Of a DNA stretch of 64,000 nt, positions 53,555 through 63,065 are shown in pieces. How positions within the stretch are numbered: the first letter of the stretch is position 1; each line of letters starts with the position of its first letter. Origin of the DNA: Bordetella genomosp. 13 (GTDB lineage Bacteria > Pseudomonadota > Gammaproteobacteria > Burkholderiales > Burkholderiaceae_B); assembly GCF_002119665.1 (NCBI RefSeq), contig NZ_CP021111.1:4278001-4342000 (forward strand), read 5' to 3'. The notes under the pieces were generated by a model that saw only the letters and a program-made list of their open reading frames with translations, had not been told where the DNA came from and did no database searches. The position numbers were made by a program, and so were the translations under genes.

Positions 53555-54460
53555 ATGCTCACCTTTCAGCAAATCATCCTCACGCTCCAGGACTACTGGG
53601 ACAAGCAAGGCTGCGCCCTGCTGCAGCCCTACGACATGGAAGTCGGCGCGGGTACGTCGCACACCGCCACGTTCCTGCGCGCCATCGGCCCCGAGCCCTG
53701 GCGCGCCGCCTATGTGCAGCCCTCGCGCCGCCCCAAGGACGGCCGCTACGGCGAGAACCCCAACCGCCTGCAGCACTACTACCAGTACCAGGTTGTGCTC
53801 AAGCCCGCGCCGCCCGAGATCCTCGAGCTGTACATCGGCTCGCTCAAGGCGCTGGGCATCGATCCGGCGCAGCACGACATCCGATTCGTCGAGGACGACT
53901 GGGAAAACCCCACGCTGGGCGCGTGGGGCCTGGGCTGGGAGGTCTGGCTCAACGGCATGGAAATCACGCAGTTCACGTATTTCCAGCAGGTCGGCGGCCT
54001 GGATTGCAACCCGACCACCGGCGAAATCACCTACGGCCTGGAACGCCTGGCCATGTACCTGCAGGACGTGAAAAGCGTCTACGACCTGGTCTGGACCGAA
54101 GGCGCCGGCGGCAAGCGCGTGCTGTACCGCGACGTGTTCCACCAGAACGAATTCGAACAGTCCACCTACAATTTCGAGCACTCTTCGGCCGACATGCTGT
54201 TTGCCCATTTCAATGACTACGAGGCCGAGGCCAAGCGCCTGATGGACGTGCCGCTGGCCCTGCCGGCATACGAAGCCGCCCTCAAGGCCGCCCATACCTT
54301 CAACATGCTGGACGCGCGCGGCGCGATCAGCGTCACCGAGCGCGCCGCCTACATCGGCCGCATCCGCAACCTGTCGCGCAGCGTGGCGCAGGCCTACTAC
54401 GATTCGCGCGAGCGTCTGGGCTTCCCCATGCTGCAGCGTACGAACGTGGAGGCGCAATGA
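53555..54460 (+). CDS. glyQ: Glycine--tRNA ligase alpha subunit
   Basis: 301 residues from the ATG at 53555 ([20 protein letters not shown]). Class II synthetase alpha subunit of the bacterial alpha2beta2 Gly[86 protein letters not shown]. Normal length. The stop overlaps the glyS start. Divergent from the Rpn-type nuclease. Confidence 0.97.
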   Translation: MLTFQQIILTLQDYWDKQGCALLQPYDMEVGAGTSHTATFLRAIGPEPWRAAYVQPSRRPKDGRYGENPNRLQHYYQYQVVLKPAPPEILELYIGSLKALGIDPAQHDIRFVEDDWENPTLGAWGLGWEVWLNGMEITQFTYFQQVGGLDCNPTTGEITYGLERLAMYLQDVKSVYDLVWTEGAGGKRVLYRDVFHQNEFEQSTYNFEHSSADMLFAHFNDYEAEAKRLMDVPLALPAYEAALKAAHTFNMLDARGAISVTERAAYIGRIRNLSRSVAQAYYDSRERLGFPMLQRTNVEAQ

Positions 54461-56595
54461 TGAGCCCCGTCCGCCCCCTGCTGGTCGAACTGCTTACCGA
54501 GGAACTGCCGCCCAAAGCCCTGAACAGGCTGGGCCAGGCCTTTGCCGAAGGCGTGCGCGCCGGCCTGGCCAGACATGGCCTGCTGGCCGACGGCTGCCAG
54601 GCCGAGGCCTATGCCACGCCGCGCCGGCTGGCGGTGCGTCTGCCGGCCGTGCTGGCCCAGGCCCCCGACCAGGCCTACGCCGAAAAGCTGATGCCCGTGA
54701 AGGTCGGCCTGGCCGCCGATGGCTCGGCCACGCCGGCGCTGGCGAAGAAACTGGCCGCCAAGGGCCTCGAGAACATCGACCTGTCCACGCTGGAACGCGA
54801 GTCCGACGGCAAGCAGGAATACCTGGTCGCGCGCGGCACCGCCCCCGGCCTGGCCCTGGCCGATGGCTTGCAAGAGGCCCTGGACGCGGCCATCGATGGC
54901 CTGCCCATCCCCAAGGTGATGCGCTATCAGCTCGACGACGGCGTCACCAGCGTCAAGTTCGTGCGCCCCGCCCACGCCCTGACCGCGCTGCACGGCGGCG
55001 ACATCGTGCCGGTGCGCGCGCTGGGTCTGTCGGCCGGCCGCTATACCATGGGCCACCGCTTCATGAGCAGCGGCGCCATCGACATCCCCGACTCCGACTC
55101 GTACGTGTCCGCCCTGGCCGAGCGGGGCCGCGTCATCGCCTCCTTCGAGGGCCGCCGCGCCGAGATCTCGCGCCAGCTGGACCAACATGCGGCGCGCCTG
55201 GGCGCGACGCTGGGCGACGATCCCGAAGTCGCCGCCCTGCTCGACGAAGTGACCGCGCTGGTCGAACATCCCACCGTCTACGTGGGCGAGTTCGAAGAGC
55301 AGTTCCTGCAGGTGCCGCAGGAATGCCTGATCCTCACCATGCGCCTGAACCAGAAGTACTTCCCGCTGTTCGATCCGGCCAGCGGCAAGCTCACGCACCG
55401 CTTCCTCATCGTCAGCAACATGCAGGTGGCCGACCCGGTCAACATCGTGGAAGGCAACCAGCGCGTGGTGCGTCCGCGGCTGGCCGATGCGCAGTTCTTC
55501 TTCCAGACCGACCGCAAGACGCCGCTGGCCTCGCGCGTCGACCAGTTGGGCAGCATCGTCTATCACAACAAGCTGGGCACGCAGCTCGAGCGCGTGCAGC
55601 GCGTGCGCGCCATCGCGCGCGGCGTGGCCCAGGCGCTGGGCGCCGACCAGAATGCCGCCGACCGCGCCGCCCTGCTGGCCAAGGCCGACCTGGGCAGCAA
55701 CATGGTGGGCGAGTTCCCCGAGCTGCAGGGCATCATGGGCGCCTACTATGCCGCCGGCGACGGCGAGCCGGCCGACGTGGTCCAGGCGCTGCGCGTGCAA
55801 TACCGCAACCGCTGCGACGCCCCGGTCACGCGCGACACCCTTACCGCGGCGGTGCTGTTCATCGCCGAACGCGCCGAGACGCTGGTCGGCATCTGGGCCA
55901 TCGGCCTGGCGCCCACCGGCGAACGCGATCCCTTCGGCCTGCGCCGCGCCGCGCTGGGCCTGATCAGCGCGTTCGAGCAACTGGCCGCCGGCGGCTGGCT
56001 GAAGATCGATGCCGACGGTCCGCTGTCGCTGGACGGGCTGCTGGCCCTGACCGCCGGCGCCTTCCCCGAAGGCAAGATCCCGGCCGAGACCATCGGCGAG
56101 GTTCGCGCGTTCATCTACGAACGCTATCGCAACCAGCTCATCGCCGACGCCGACCGCAACGCGGTCGAGGCGGTCATCGCGCTGGCGCCGCCGCTGCACC
56201 AGGTGGCCGAACGCGTGCGCGCGGTGGCCGCGTTCGCCGGCATGCCCGAGGCGGCCAGCCTGGCTGCCGCCAACAAGCGCATCGGCAACCTGCTGAAGAA
56301 GGCGGAAGGCGACATCGGCCAGGTCGACCTGGCCCGCCTGGTCGAGCCGGCCGAAAAAGCCCTGGCCGATGCCGTGGCGGGGCTGCGCCCCGAAGCCGAG
56401 GCCCAGGCCGCGGCCGGCGACTTCGCGGCCAGCCTGCGCACGCTCGCGCGGCTGCGCGAGCCCGTCGATGCGTTCTTCGCCGACGTGATGGTCATGGCCG
56501 ACGATCCCGCGGTGCGAGCCAACCGCCTGGCCCTGCTGGGCCAGCTGCACGGCCTGATGAACCGCGTGGCCGACATTTCCAGGCTGGCACAGTGA
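54457..56595 (+). CDS. glyS: Glycine--tRNA ligase beta subunit
   Basis: 712 residues; the ATG at 54457 overlaps the glyQ stop and is followed by a second ATG. The subunit binds tRNA and supports catalysis: [40 protein letters not shown] early region, [40 protein letters not shown], the HD-like core [18 protein letters not shown], and a C-terminal anticodon-binding segment ([20 protein letters not shown]). Full length for the family. Its stop is shared with the GTG start of gmhB. Confidence 0.97.
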   Translation: MMSPVRPLLVELLTEELPPKALNRLGQAFAEGVRAGLARHGLLADGCQAEAYATPRRLAVRLPAVLAQAPDQAYAEKLMPVKVGLAADGSATPALAKKLAAKGLENIDLSTLERESDGKQEYLVARGTAPGLALADGLQEALDAAIDGLPIPKVMRYQLDDGVTSVKFVRPAHALTALHGGDIVPVRALGLSAGRYTMGHRFMSSGAIDIPDSDSYVSALAERGRVIASFEGRRAEISRQLDQHAARLGATLGDDPEVAALLDEVTALVEHPTVYVGEFEEQFLQVPQECLILTMRLNQKYFPLFDPASGKLTHRFLIVSNMQVADPVNIVEGNQRVVRPRLADAQFFFQTDRKTPLASRVDQLGSIVYHNKLGTQLERVQRVRAIARGVAQALGADQNAADRAALLAKADLGSNMVGEFPELQGIMGAYYAAGDGEPADVVQALRVQYRNRCDAPVTRDTLTAAVLFIAERAETLVGIWAIGLAPTGERDPFGLRRAALGLISAFEQLAAGGWLKIDADGPLSLDGLLALTAGAFPEGKIPAETIGEVRAFIYERYRNQLIADADRNAVEAVIALAPPLHQVAERVRAVAAFAGMPEAASLAAANKRIGNLLKKAEGDIGQVDLARLVEPAEKALADAVAGLRPEAEAQAAAGDFAASLRTLARLREPVDAFFADVMVMADDPAVRANRLALLGQLHGLMNRVADISRLAQ

Positions 56596-57134
56596 AACTC
56601 GTCATTCTCGACCGCGACGGCGTCATCAACCAGGACAGCGATGCCTTCGTCAAGACGCCCGACGAGTGGATCGCGCTGCCCGGCAGCGTGCAGGCCATCG
56701 CGCGCCTGACGCAGGCCGACTGGACCGTGGTGGTCGCCACCAACCAGTCCGGCCTGGCGCGCGGACTGTTCGACATGGCCGCGCTCAACGCCATCCACGC
56801 CAAGCTGCACCACGAGGTGGCTCAGGCGGGCGGCAGCGTGGACGCCATCTTCCTGTGCCCGCATGGGCCCAATGACGGCTGCTCGTGCCGCAAGCCTCTG
56901 CCGGGCATGTACCACGACATCGCGCGGCGCTACGACGTCGAACTGGCCGGCGTGCCCGCGCTGGGGGATTCGCTGCGCGACCTGCAGGCGGCCGCCGCGG
57001 CGGGCTGCTCGCCGTGGCTGACGCTTACCGGCAACGGCCGCAGGACGCTGGACAAGGGCGGCCTGCCGCCCGGCACCCAGGTCTGCGACGACCTGGCCGC
57101 CTTCGCCGATCTGCTGCTGCGGGACGCCGCATGA
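56592..57134 (+). CDS. gmhB: D-glycero-beta-D-manno-heptose 1,7-bisphosphate 7-phosphatase
   Basis: 180 residues. Starts with GTG at 56592 in a GTGA overlap with glyS. HAD phosphatase of the GmhB type: LVILDRDGVINQDSDAFVKT, VVVATNQSGLARGLF, the zinc-binding loop LCPHGPNDGCSCRKPLPGM and ALGDSLRDLQAA. It removes the 7-phosphate in ADP-L-glycero-D-manno-heptose synthesis for the LPS inner core. The stop overlaps the plsC start. Confidence 0.95.
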   Translation: MKLVILDRDGVINQDSDAFVKTPDEWIALPGSVQAIARLTQADWTVVVATNQSGLARGLFDMAALNAIHAKLHHEVAQAGGSVDAIFLCPHGPNDGCSCRKPLPGMYHDIARRYDVELAGVPALGDSLRDLQAAAAAGCSPWLTLTGNGRRTLDKGGLPPGTQVCDDLAAFADLLLRDAA

Positions 57135-57919
57135 AAGAATCCCCCTCCGCATCGCGCCCGCCGTCGCAGGACGGCCAGGACGCCTCCCTCGTGGCATGGC
57201 TGCGCTCTTTCCTCTACGCCGTGTTCCTGACGGTCACGGTCATTCCGTACGCTTTCGCCTGCATCCTCTGGGCGCCGCTGCCGCTGCACGCGCGCTATCG
57301 TCTCACCATCGGCTGGCCGCGCCTGGCGATCTGGGGGGCGCGCGTCATCTGCGGCATCCGCTGGCAGATCAAGGGCGCGCAAAACTTGCCCGACGGGCCC
57401 GCGATCCTGTTGTCCAAGCACCAGTCGGCCTGGGAAACGCTGTTCTTTCCCGCCCACATGCCGCGCGAAGTGTGCTTCGTGTACAAGAAAGAGCTGCATC
57501 GGGTGCCGTTTTTCGGCTGGGGCCTGGCCCTGCTGCGCATGATCCCCATCGACCGCGCGCGGGGCCGCGACGCTTTCGACCAGGTCGCGCGCCAGGGCCG
57601 CGGGCGCCTCGAGGAAGGCCGCTGGCCCCTGTTGTTCCCCGAAGGCACGCGCGTGCCGCCGGGACAGATCGGCCGGTTCAAGACGGGCGGCGCGCGGCTG
57701 GCCTGCGTGACGGGCGCGCCGGTCATCCCCATTGCGCTGAATGCAGGCGAATGCTGGCGCCGCAACGCCTTCGTCAAGCGGCCGGGCCTGATCACGGTGT
57801 CCGTGGGTCCCGCGATAGAATCACAGGGCCTCTCCCCCGAAGAACTGAATGCCAAGGTGCAAGCCTGGATCGAAGGGGAGATGCGCGTCCTGAACCCCGA
57901 GAGATATGGCCAGATCTGA
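57131..57919 (+). CDS. plsC: 1-acyl-sn-glycerol-3-phosphate acyltransferase (PlsC family)
   Basis: 262 residues; the ATG at 57131 overlaps the gmhB stop. N-terminal membrane helix (SFLYAVFLTVTVIPYAFACI), then LLSKHQSAWETLFF (the HX4D motif with E as the acidic residue), KKELHRVPFFGWGLALLRMI and LLFPEGTRVPPGQIGRFKTG (block III with the phosphate-binding arginine), and VIPIALNAGECW. It acylates lysophosphatidic acid in phospholipid synthesis. It overlaps the following YgjP-like gene by 14 bases. The HX4E form is the only departure from the textbook motif. Confidence 0.93.
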   Translation: MKESPSASRPPSQDGQDASLVAWLRSFLYAVFLTVTVIPYAFACILWAPLPLHARYRLTIGWPRLAIWGARVICGIRWQIKGAQNLPDGPAILLSKHQSAWETLFFPAHMPREVCFVYKKELHRVPFFGWGLALLRMIPIDRARGRDAFDQVARQGRGRLEEGRWPLLFPEGTRVPPGQIGRFKTGGARLACVTGAPVIPIALNAGECWRRNAFVKRPGLITVSVGPAIESQGLSPEELNAKVQAWIEGEMRVLNPERYGQI

Positions 57920-58868
57920 TCAGCTCGAGCTGTCGTTCGACTTCGGGCGCCCCGACGGGCCGCCTACAGCGGACGACGGCGCGCCACCGCTGATCGCCCG
58001 TCCCGCGCCGCCGCAGGCGCCGCCCGCCGCGCGTCCCGCGCCGGGCCTGGTCCCTCCCCCGCCTTCTGCTCCGCCCGTCACCGCCACGCAGGTGCCCACG
58101 CCGCGCCCCGAGCCGCTGCCCGAAGGCGCGCGCTGGCGCGAAGTGGCCACGCCCCAGCAGGTCATCGGCTTCGTGCTGCTGCGCTCGCGTCGGCGCACCA
58201 TCGGGTTCGTCATCGCCGACGACGGCCTGCGCGTCACCGCGCCGAACTGGGTGACGCTGAGCCAGGTCGACGATGCCGTGCGCGAGAAGGCGCGGTGGAT
58301 CCTCGCCAAGCTGCGCGACTGGCATGCGCGCAGGCAGCAACTGGCCATGACCGACACGCGCTGGCAGGACGGCGGCGAGCTGCCCTACCTGGGCAAGCGC
58401 ATCGTGCTGCGCCTGGCGGCCGACCGGCGCCAGACCAGCCTGGAAGGCGACGCCGCGGCTCCGCACGATGGCGCGGTGCTGTGGCTGCCGCTGCCCGCGG
58501 ACGCCGACCAGTCGCGCGTGCGCGATGCCGCCCAGGCGTGGCTGCAGCAGCGCGCGGGGGACTGGTTCGGCGCGCGCCTGGGCCACTTCCTGCAGGCCAC
58601 CGGCCTGACCATCCGCCGCTGGCGCCTGTCGTCGGCGGCCACGCGCTGGGGCTCGTGCACCAGCGACGGCAACATCATGCTCAACTGGCGCCTGATCCAC
58701 TTCGCGCCGGCCATCATCGACTACGTCATCGCGCACGAACTCGCGCACCTGCGCGAGATGAACCACAGCCGCGATTTCTGGGCCGAGGTCGGCAACATCC
58801 TGCCCGGCTTCGAAGACGCGAAGAACCAGCTGCGCCGCCACGACCCGGCCTCGCTGCCGCAGTTCTGA
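57906..58868 (+). CDS. YgjP-like M48-type metallopeptidase
   Basis: 320 residues from the ATG at 57906, 14 bases inside plsC. An N-terminal low-complexity proline/alanine tract (about residues 15-70; PPQAPPAARPAPGLVPPPPS) precedes the catalytic domain. Zincin motif VIAHELAHLREMNHSRDFW and upstream WGSCTSDGNIMLNWRLIHFA are the DUF45/YgjP (WLM) signatures. Members are poorly characterised; a UTP- or protein-processing role has been proposed for relatives, but none is shown here. The N-terminal tract is unusual in length. Confidence 0.92.
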   Translation: MARSDQLELSFDFGRPDGPPTADDGAPPLIARPAPPQAPPAARPAPGLVPPPPSAPPVTATQVPTPRPEPLPEGARWREVATPQQVIGFVLLRSRRRTIGFVIADDGLRVTAPNWVTLSQVDDAVREKARWILAKLRDWHARRQQLAMTDTRWQDGGELPYLGKRIVLRLAADRRQTSLEGDAAAPHDGAVLWLPLPADADQSRVRDAAQAWLQQRAGDWFGARLGHFLQATGLTIRRWRLSSAATRWGSCTSDGNIMLNWRLIHFAPAIIDYVIAHELAHLREMNHSRDFWAEVGNILPGFEDAKNQLRRHDPASLPQF

Positions 58869-58994
58869 AAACGCCCGGGCAGGCCGCCCCGCGCTGACGA
58901 AACTGGTTGCACACCGTTGCTCCACCCGCGCGCCGAGCCGATATAGTCCAGTGGACATGGATAGCGCGGGGCCGGCAGGCCTGCACGGACAAGC

Positions 58995-59243
58995 ATGGAA
59001 GCAGTACTCGATGCGACTCAATGGGTGGCCATGGCGGTCACCATCGTGGCGGCTTATCTGGTCGCATCCCGCACCAGAATCCGGCGCCACGCGGGATTCT
59101 GGATTTTCGTGGTCAGCAACGTGCTGTGGATCATCTGGGGCATCTATGCCGCGGCCTACGCGCTGGTGGTGCTGCAGCTGTTTCTCGGCGTGACCAACGT
59201 ACGCGGCCTGTGGAAGACGCGCGCGGCGGCCGCGACGACGTAG
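58995..59243 (+). CDS. Small two- or three-helix membrane protein, unknown function
   Basis: 82 residues. Helix 1 about residues 8-25 ([16 protein letters not shown]), helix 2 about 34-50 ([20 protein letters not shown]), possibly a third about 53-64 ([14 protein letters not shown]), with a short positively charged link ([10 protein letters not shown]) and tail ([11 protein letters not shown]). The N-x-R-G-L-W motif is reminiscent of very small PQ-loop-like proteins, but that is a weak resemblance. Start ATG at 58995; 126 bases after the YgjP-like stop. Located between YgjP-like and gloA. I do not recognise its function. Confidence 0.7.
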   Translation: MEAVLDATQWVAMAVTIVAAYLVASRTRIRRHAGFWIFVVSNVLWIIWGIYAAAYALVVLQLFLGVTNVRGLWKTRAAAATT

Positions 59244-59307
59244 TGCGCCCCGGCTTTCTTGCTACGATGACGGCTTTGGCCGTAGATCGGTACCGAGGAA
59301 ACACATC

Positions 59308-59703
59308 ATGCGCCTGTTGCATACCATGCTGCGCGTCGGCAACCTGGACCATTCCATCGACTTCTACACCAACGTCCTGGGCATGCGCGTCCTGCGGCGC
59401 AAGGACTACCCCGACGGCAAGTTCACGCTGGCCTTCGTGGGCTACCAGGATGAAAGCGAAGGCGCCGTCATCGAGCTGACCCACAACTGGGACACCGACA
59501 AGTACGAACTGGGCAACGGCTATGGCCACATCGCGCTCGAAGTCGAGGATGCCTACGAGGCCTGTGCCAAGGTCAAGGAAAAGGGCGGCAAGGTCACGCG
59601 CGAGGCGGGGCCGATGAAGCACGGCAGCACCGTCATCGCCTTCGTCGAAGACCCGGACGGCTACAAGATCGAGTTCATCCAGAAAAGCGGCCGCCAGGAC
59701 TGA
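59308..59703 (+). CDS. gloA: Lactoylglutathione lyase (glyoxalase I)
   Basis: 131 residues. Converts the methylglyoxal-glutathione hemithioacetal to S-lactoylglutathione. VOC-fold with the four metal ligands of the Ni/Co type: H6 ([10 protein letters not shown]), E in [11 protein letters not shown] in GYGHIALEV and E in GYKIEFIQK. Also present: [20 protein letters not shown]. Length matches. It lies 7 bases before def. Confidence 0.96.
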   Translation: MRLLHTMLRVGNLDHSIDFYTNVLGMRVLRRKDYPDGKFTLAFVGYQDESEGAVIELTHNWDTDKYELGNGYGHIALEVEDAYEACAKVKEKGGKVTREAGPMKHGSTVIAFVEDPDGYKIEFIQKSGRQD

Positions 59704-59710
59704 GCCGGCG

Positions 59711-60244
59711 ATGATCCACCCCATCCTGAAAATGGGCGACCCGCGGCTGCTGCGTGTGGCCGCGCCGGTCACCGAGTTCGGCACCGCGGCGCTGGATGAA
59801 CTGATCCGCGACATGTTCGAGACCATGGCGCACGCCCGCGGCGTGGGCCTGGCGGCGCCGCAGATCGGCGTGGACCTGCAGTTGGTCATCTTCGGCTTCG
59901 ACCGGAACGAGCGCTATCCCGACGCGCCGGCGGTGCCGCTGACGGTGCTGTGCAACCCGGTCATCACCCCGCTTTCGGATGAAATGGAAGATGGGTGGGA
60001 GGGCTGCCTGTCGGTGCCCGGCCTGCGCGGCGTCGTGCCGCGCCACCGCCGCATCCGCTACACAGGCCAGGACCCGCAGGGCGCGCCCATCGACCGCGAG
60101 GCGGAGGGCTTCCATGCCCGCGTCGTGCAGCACGAATGCGACCACCTGATCGGCCGCCTGTATCCCTCGCGCATCCAGGACTACTCCCGGTTCGGGTTCA
60201 CGGAAATCCTCTTTCCCGGCATGGACCCGAACCAGGACGACTAG
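59711..60244 (+). CDS. def: Peptide deformylase
   Basis: 177 residues. Removes the formyl group from nascent N-termini. The three motifs are intact: [18 protein letters not shown] and [11 protein letters not shown] (HEXXH-type with the iron ligand cysteine in motif 2). A tail ([13 protein letters not shown]) is slightly longer than minimal Def. Starts 7 bases after gloA. This is probably one of several deformylases, since the usual def-fmt pair is not here. Confidence 0.95.
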   Translation: MIHPILKMGDPRLLRVAAPVTEFGTAALDELIRDMFETMAHARGVGLAAPQIGVDLQLVIFGFDRNERYPDAPAVPLTVLCNPVITPLSDEMEDGWEGCLSVPGLRGVVPRHRRIRYTGQDPQGAPIDREAEGFHARVVQHECDHLIGRLYPSRIQDYSRFGFTEILFPGMDPNQDD

Positions 60245-60250
60245 TCCCTC

Positions 60251-61480
60251 ATGCTGAACAGACTCTGGCTGGCGTTCTTCGTGGTCGCCGCGGCCGCCGG
60301 CCTGGTGCGCTGGATCGGCGGCGGCGATGCCGACGTCTTCAGGCACATCGTGGCCGCGTTGTTCGACATGGCGCGCGTCTCGGTGGAAGTCATGGTGCTG
60401 CTGTTCGGCACGCTCACCATGTGGCTGGGCTTTCTGCGCATCGCCGAGGCGGCCGGCCTGGTCGAGCGGCTGGCCAGGCTGCTGGGCCCGCTGTTCGCGC
60501 GCCTCATGCCCGAGGTGCCGCGCGGCCACCCCGCCATCGGCCTGATCACGCTGAACTTCGCCGCCAACGGCCTGGGCCTGGACAATGCGGCCACGCCCAT
60601 CGGGCTGCGCGCCATGCGCGAGCTGCAAAGCCTGAACCCCACCCCTGAAAGCGCCACCAACGCCCAGATCCTGTTCCTGGTGCTGAACGCGTCGTCGCTG
60701 ACGCTGCTGCCCGTCACGCTGTTCATGTTCCGCGCGCAGCAGGGCGCGGCCGATCCCACGCTGGTGTTCCTGCCCATCCTGCTGGCCACCAGCGCCAGCA
60801 CGCTGGTCGGCCTGCTTGCCGTGGCCGCTTGCCAGCGCCTGCGGCTGCACGACCCCGTCGCGCTGGCCTGGCTGGGCGGCGCGGCGCTGGTGCTGGGCGG
60901 CTTCATGGCGCTGCTGGCGGGCATGACGGCCAGCGCCATCGCCGCGCTGTCCTCGTTGCTGGGCAACCTGACGCTGTTCGGCGTGCTGCTGGCCTTCCTG
61001 CTGGTCGGCGCCTGGAAGAAGGTGCCCGTCTACGAGAAATTCATCGAAGGCGCCAAGGAGGGCTTCGACGTCGCTCGCGGCCTGTTGCCCTATCTGGTCG
61101 CGATGCTGTGCGCGGTGGGCGTGTTGCGCGCCTCGGGCGCCCTGGATTTCGCGCTGGACGGCATACGCTGGCTGGCGCATGCCGCGGGCTGGGACACCCG
61201 CTTCGTGGATGCCCTGCCCACCGCGCTGGTCAAGCCGTTCTCCGGCAGCGCGGCCCGCGCCATGATGCTGGAAACCATGACCCACTACGGCGTGGACAGC
61301 TTCCCTGCCCTGCTTGCCGCGGTGATGCAGGGCAGCACCGAAACCACCTTCTACGTGCTGGCCGTGTACTTCGGCTCGGTCGGCATCATACGCACCCGGC
61401 ATGCGGTGGGCTGCGCGCTGCTGGCCGACCTGGCCGGCGTGCTGGCCTCGATCGGCGTGTGCTACTGGTTCTTCGGCTAG
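60251..61480 (+). CDS. SpmA-SpmB-type fused nucleoside-recognition-domain membrane protein
   Basis: 409 residues, six bases after def. Two Gate (nucleoside recognition) domains in tandem, as in spore maturation proteins SpmA and SpmB: first half with MVLLFGTLTMWLGFLRIAEA, LNFAANGLGLDNAATPIGLR, second half with VPVYEKFIEGAKEGFDVARG, LVKPFSGSAARAMMLETMTH and TTFYVLAVYFGSVGI. About nine to ten membrane helices. Function in non-sporulating bacteria is unknown; related Gate-domain proteins are involved in solute movement. It is convergent with pyk, 17 bases away. Confidence 0.9.
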   Translation: MLNRLWLAFFVVAAAAGLVRWIGGGDADVFRHIVAALFDMARVSVEVMVLLFGTLTMWLGFLRIAEAAGLVERLARLLGPLFARLMPEVPRGHPAIGLITLNFAANGLGLDNAATPIGLRAMRELQSLNPTPESATNAQILFLVLNASSLTLLPVTLFMFRAQQGAADPTLVFLPILLATSASTLVGLLAVAACQRLRLHDPVALAWLGGAALVLGGFMALLAGMTASAIAALSSLLGNLTLFGVLLAFLLVGAWKKVPVYEKFIEGAKEGFDVARGLLPYLVAMLCAVGVLRASGALDFALDGIRWLAHAAGWDTRFVDALPTALVKPFSGSAARAMMLETMTHYGVDSFPALLAAVMQGSTETTFYVLAVYFGSVGIIRTRHAVGCALLADLAGVLASIGVCYWFFG

Positions 61481-61497
61481 GACCTGTTAACGCTAAA

Positions 61498-62940
61498 TCA
61501 CTCGACCTTCAGGATCTTCATCCCGTTGGTGCCGCCGCTGTCGCGGTAGAAGTCGCCCTTGGTCAGGATCACCCAGTCGCCCGGCTGCACGCGGCCGCGC
61601 TTCTTCAGTTCGTCGATGGCCGCGTCGCTCAGTTGGGCCGGATCGTAGTCGGCCGGCGCGAACGGCACCGTGTATACGCCACGGAACAACGCCGCGCGGT
61701 GCTGCGTGACGGGATGCGGGCAGTAGCAGTAGATGGGCACGCCCGAGCGGATGCGCGACATGATCAGAGGCGTATGGCCGCTTTCGGTCAGCGCGATGAT
61801 CGCCTTCACGCCGGGGAAGTGGTTGGCGGCATACATGGCCGACAGGGCGATGGTCTCGTCGCAGCGCGAGAAGACCTCGCCCAACCGGTGATGCGACTTG
61901 GTGCTGGTGGGATGCTTCTCGGCGCCCAGACAGACGCGCGCCATGGCCTGCACCGCCTCGACCGGATACTGGCCCGACGCGCTTTCGGCCGACAGCATCA
62001 CCGCGTCGGTATAGTCCAGCACCGCGTTGGCCACGTCCGACACCTCGGCCCGGGTCGGCATGGGGCTGGAGATCATGGATTCCATCATCTGGGTGGCCGT
62101 GATCACCACTTTGTTCAGCTTGCGCGCGTGCAGGATGATGCGCTTCTGTATGCCGACCAGTTCGGCATCGCCCACCTCCACGCCCAGGTCCCCGCGCGCC
62201 ACCATCACGCCGTCGCTGGCGCGGATCAGCGCGTCCAGCGCCTCGTCGTCGGCCACGGCTTCGGCGCGCTCGATCTTGGCCACGATCCACGCCGGGCTGC
62301 CGGCCGCGCGCACCAGCGTCCGCGCCTCTTCGATGTCCTGGCCATAGCGCGGGAACGACACCGCCACGTAGTCCAGCTCGAGTTCGGCGGCCAGCTGAAT
62401 GTCCGCGCGGTCCTTGTCGGTCAGGCTGGGGGCCGACAGGCCGCCGCCACGCCGGTTGATGCCCTTGTTGTTCGACAGCGGGCCGCCCACCGTGACGACC
62501 GTGTGCACCGCCTCGCCTTCGATGCGCTCCACCTGCAGCACCACACGGCCGTCGTCCAGCAGCAGTTCGTCGCCGGGCTTGCAGTCGCGCACCAGCTCGG
62601 GATAGTCGATGCCGACGATCGTGGCGTCGCCCTCTTCCTTGGGATGGGCGTTGGACAGCGTGAACGGCTGGCCCGCCTGCAGCGTGACCTGCTTCTCGGT
62701 GAAGCGCGCGATGCGGATCTTGGGGCCTTGCAGGTCGCCCATCAGCGCCACGAAGCGTCCCTGCTTCGCGGCCAGTTCGCGCACCAGGCGGGCGCGCTGG
62801 CGATGATCGTCCGCGCTGCCGTGCGAGAAGTTCAGGCGGGCCACGTCCATGCCGGCGCGGATCAGCGCGTCCAGCCGCTCGGGCGTGGAGGTGGAGGGTC
62901 CCAGGGTGGCGACGATCTTGGTGCGGCGCAATACGGTCAT
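61498..62940 (-). CDS. pyk: Pyruvate kinase
   Basis: 480 residues from the ATG at 62940, with AGGAG just upstream. Final glycolytic step: PEP + ADP to pyruvate + [43 protein letters not shown], the [15 protein letters not shown] substrate block, [11 protein letters not shown] (Mg2+/allosteric aspartate region) and the [20 protein letters not shown] signature are all present, with the C-terminal regulatory domain. It is divergent from a glycerate kinase gene, a pairing suited to glyoxylate/glycerate breakdown feeding PEP. Confidence 0.96.
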   Translation of the reverse strand: MTVLRRTKIVATLGPSTSTPERLDALIRAGMDVARLNFSHGSADDHRQRARLVRELAAKQGRFVALMGDLQGPKIRIARFTEKQVTLQAGQPFTLSNAHPKEEGDATIVGIDYPELVRDCKPGDELLLDDGRVVLQVERIEGEAVHTVVTVGGPLSNNKGINRRGGGLSAPSLTDKDRADIQLAAELELDYVAVSFPRYGQDIEEARTLVRAAGSPAWIVAKIERAEAVADDEALDALIRASDGVMVARGDLGVEVGDAELVGIQKRIILHARKLNKVVITATQMMESMISSPMPTRAEVSDVANAVLDYTDAVMLSAESASGQYPVEAVQAMARVCLGAEKHPTSTKSHHRLGEVFSRCDETIALSAMYAANHFPGVKAIIALTESGHTPLIMSRIRSGVPIYCYCPHPVTQHRAALFRGVYTVPFAPADYDPAQLSDAAIDELKKRGRVQPGDWVILTKGDFYRDSGGTNGMKILKVE

Positions 62941-63065
62941 GCTGTCTCCTGATGGACGGACGGTCGAGTGCATAGCGTATGGTACGCCCCGACTTTGCGG
63001 CAGGTATCATGCCAGCACATGACAGAACCGTGCGCCTGCGGGCGCCCGCGCCAGGAGACGCGCTC

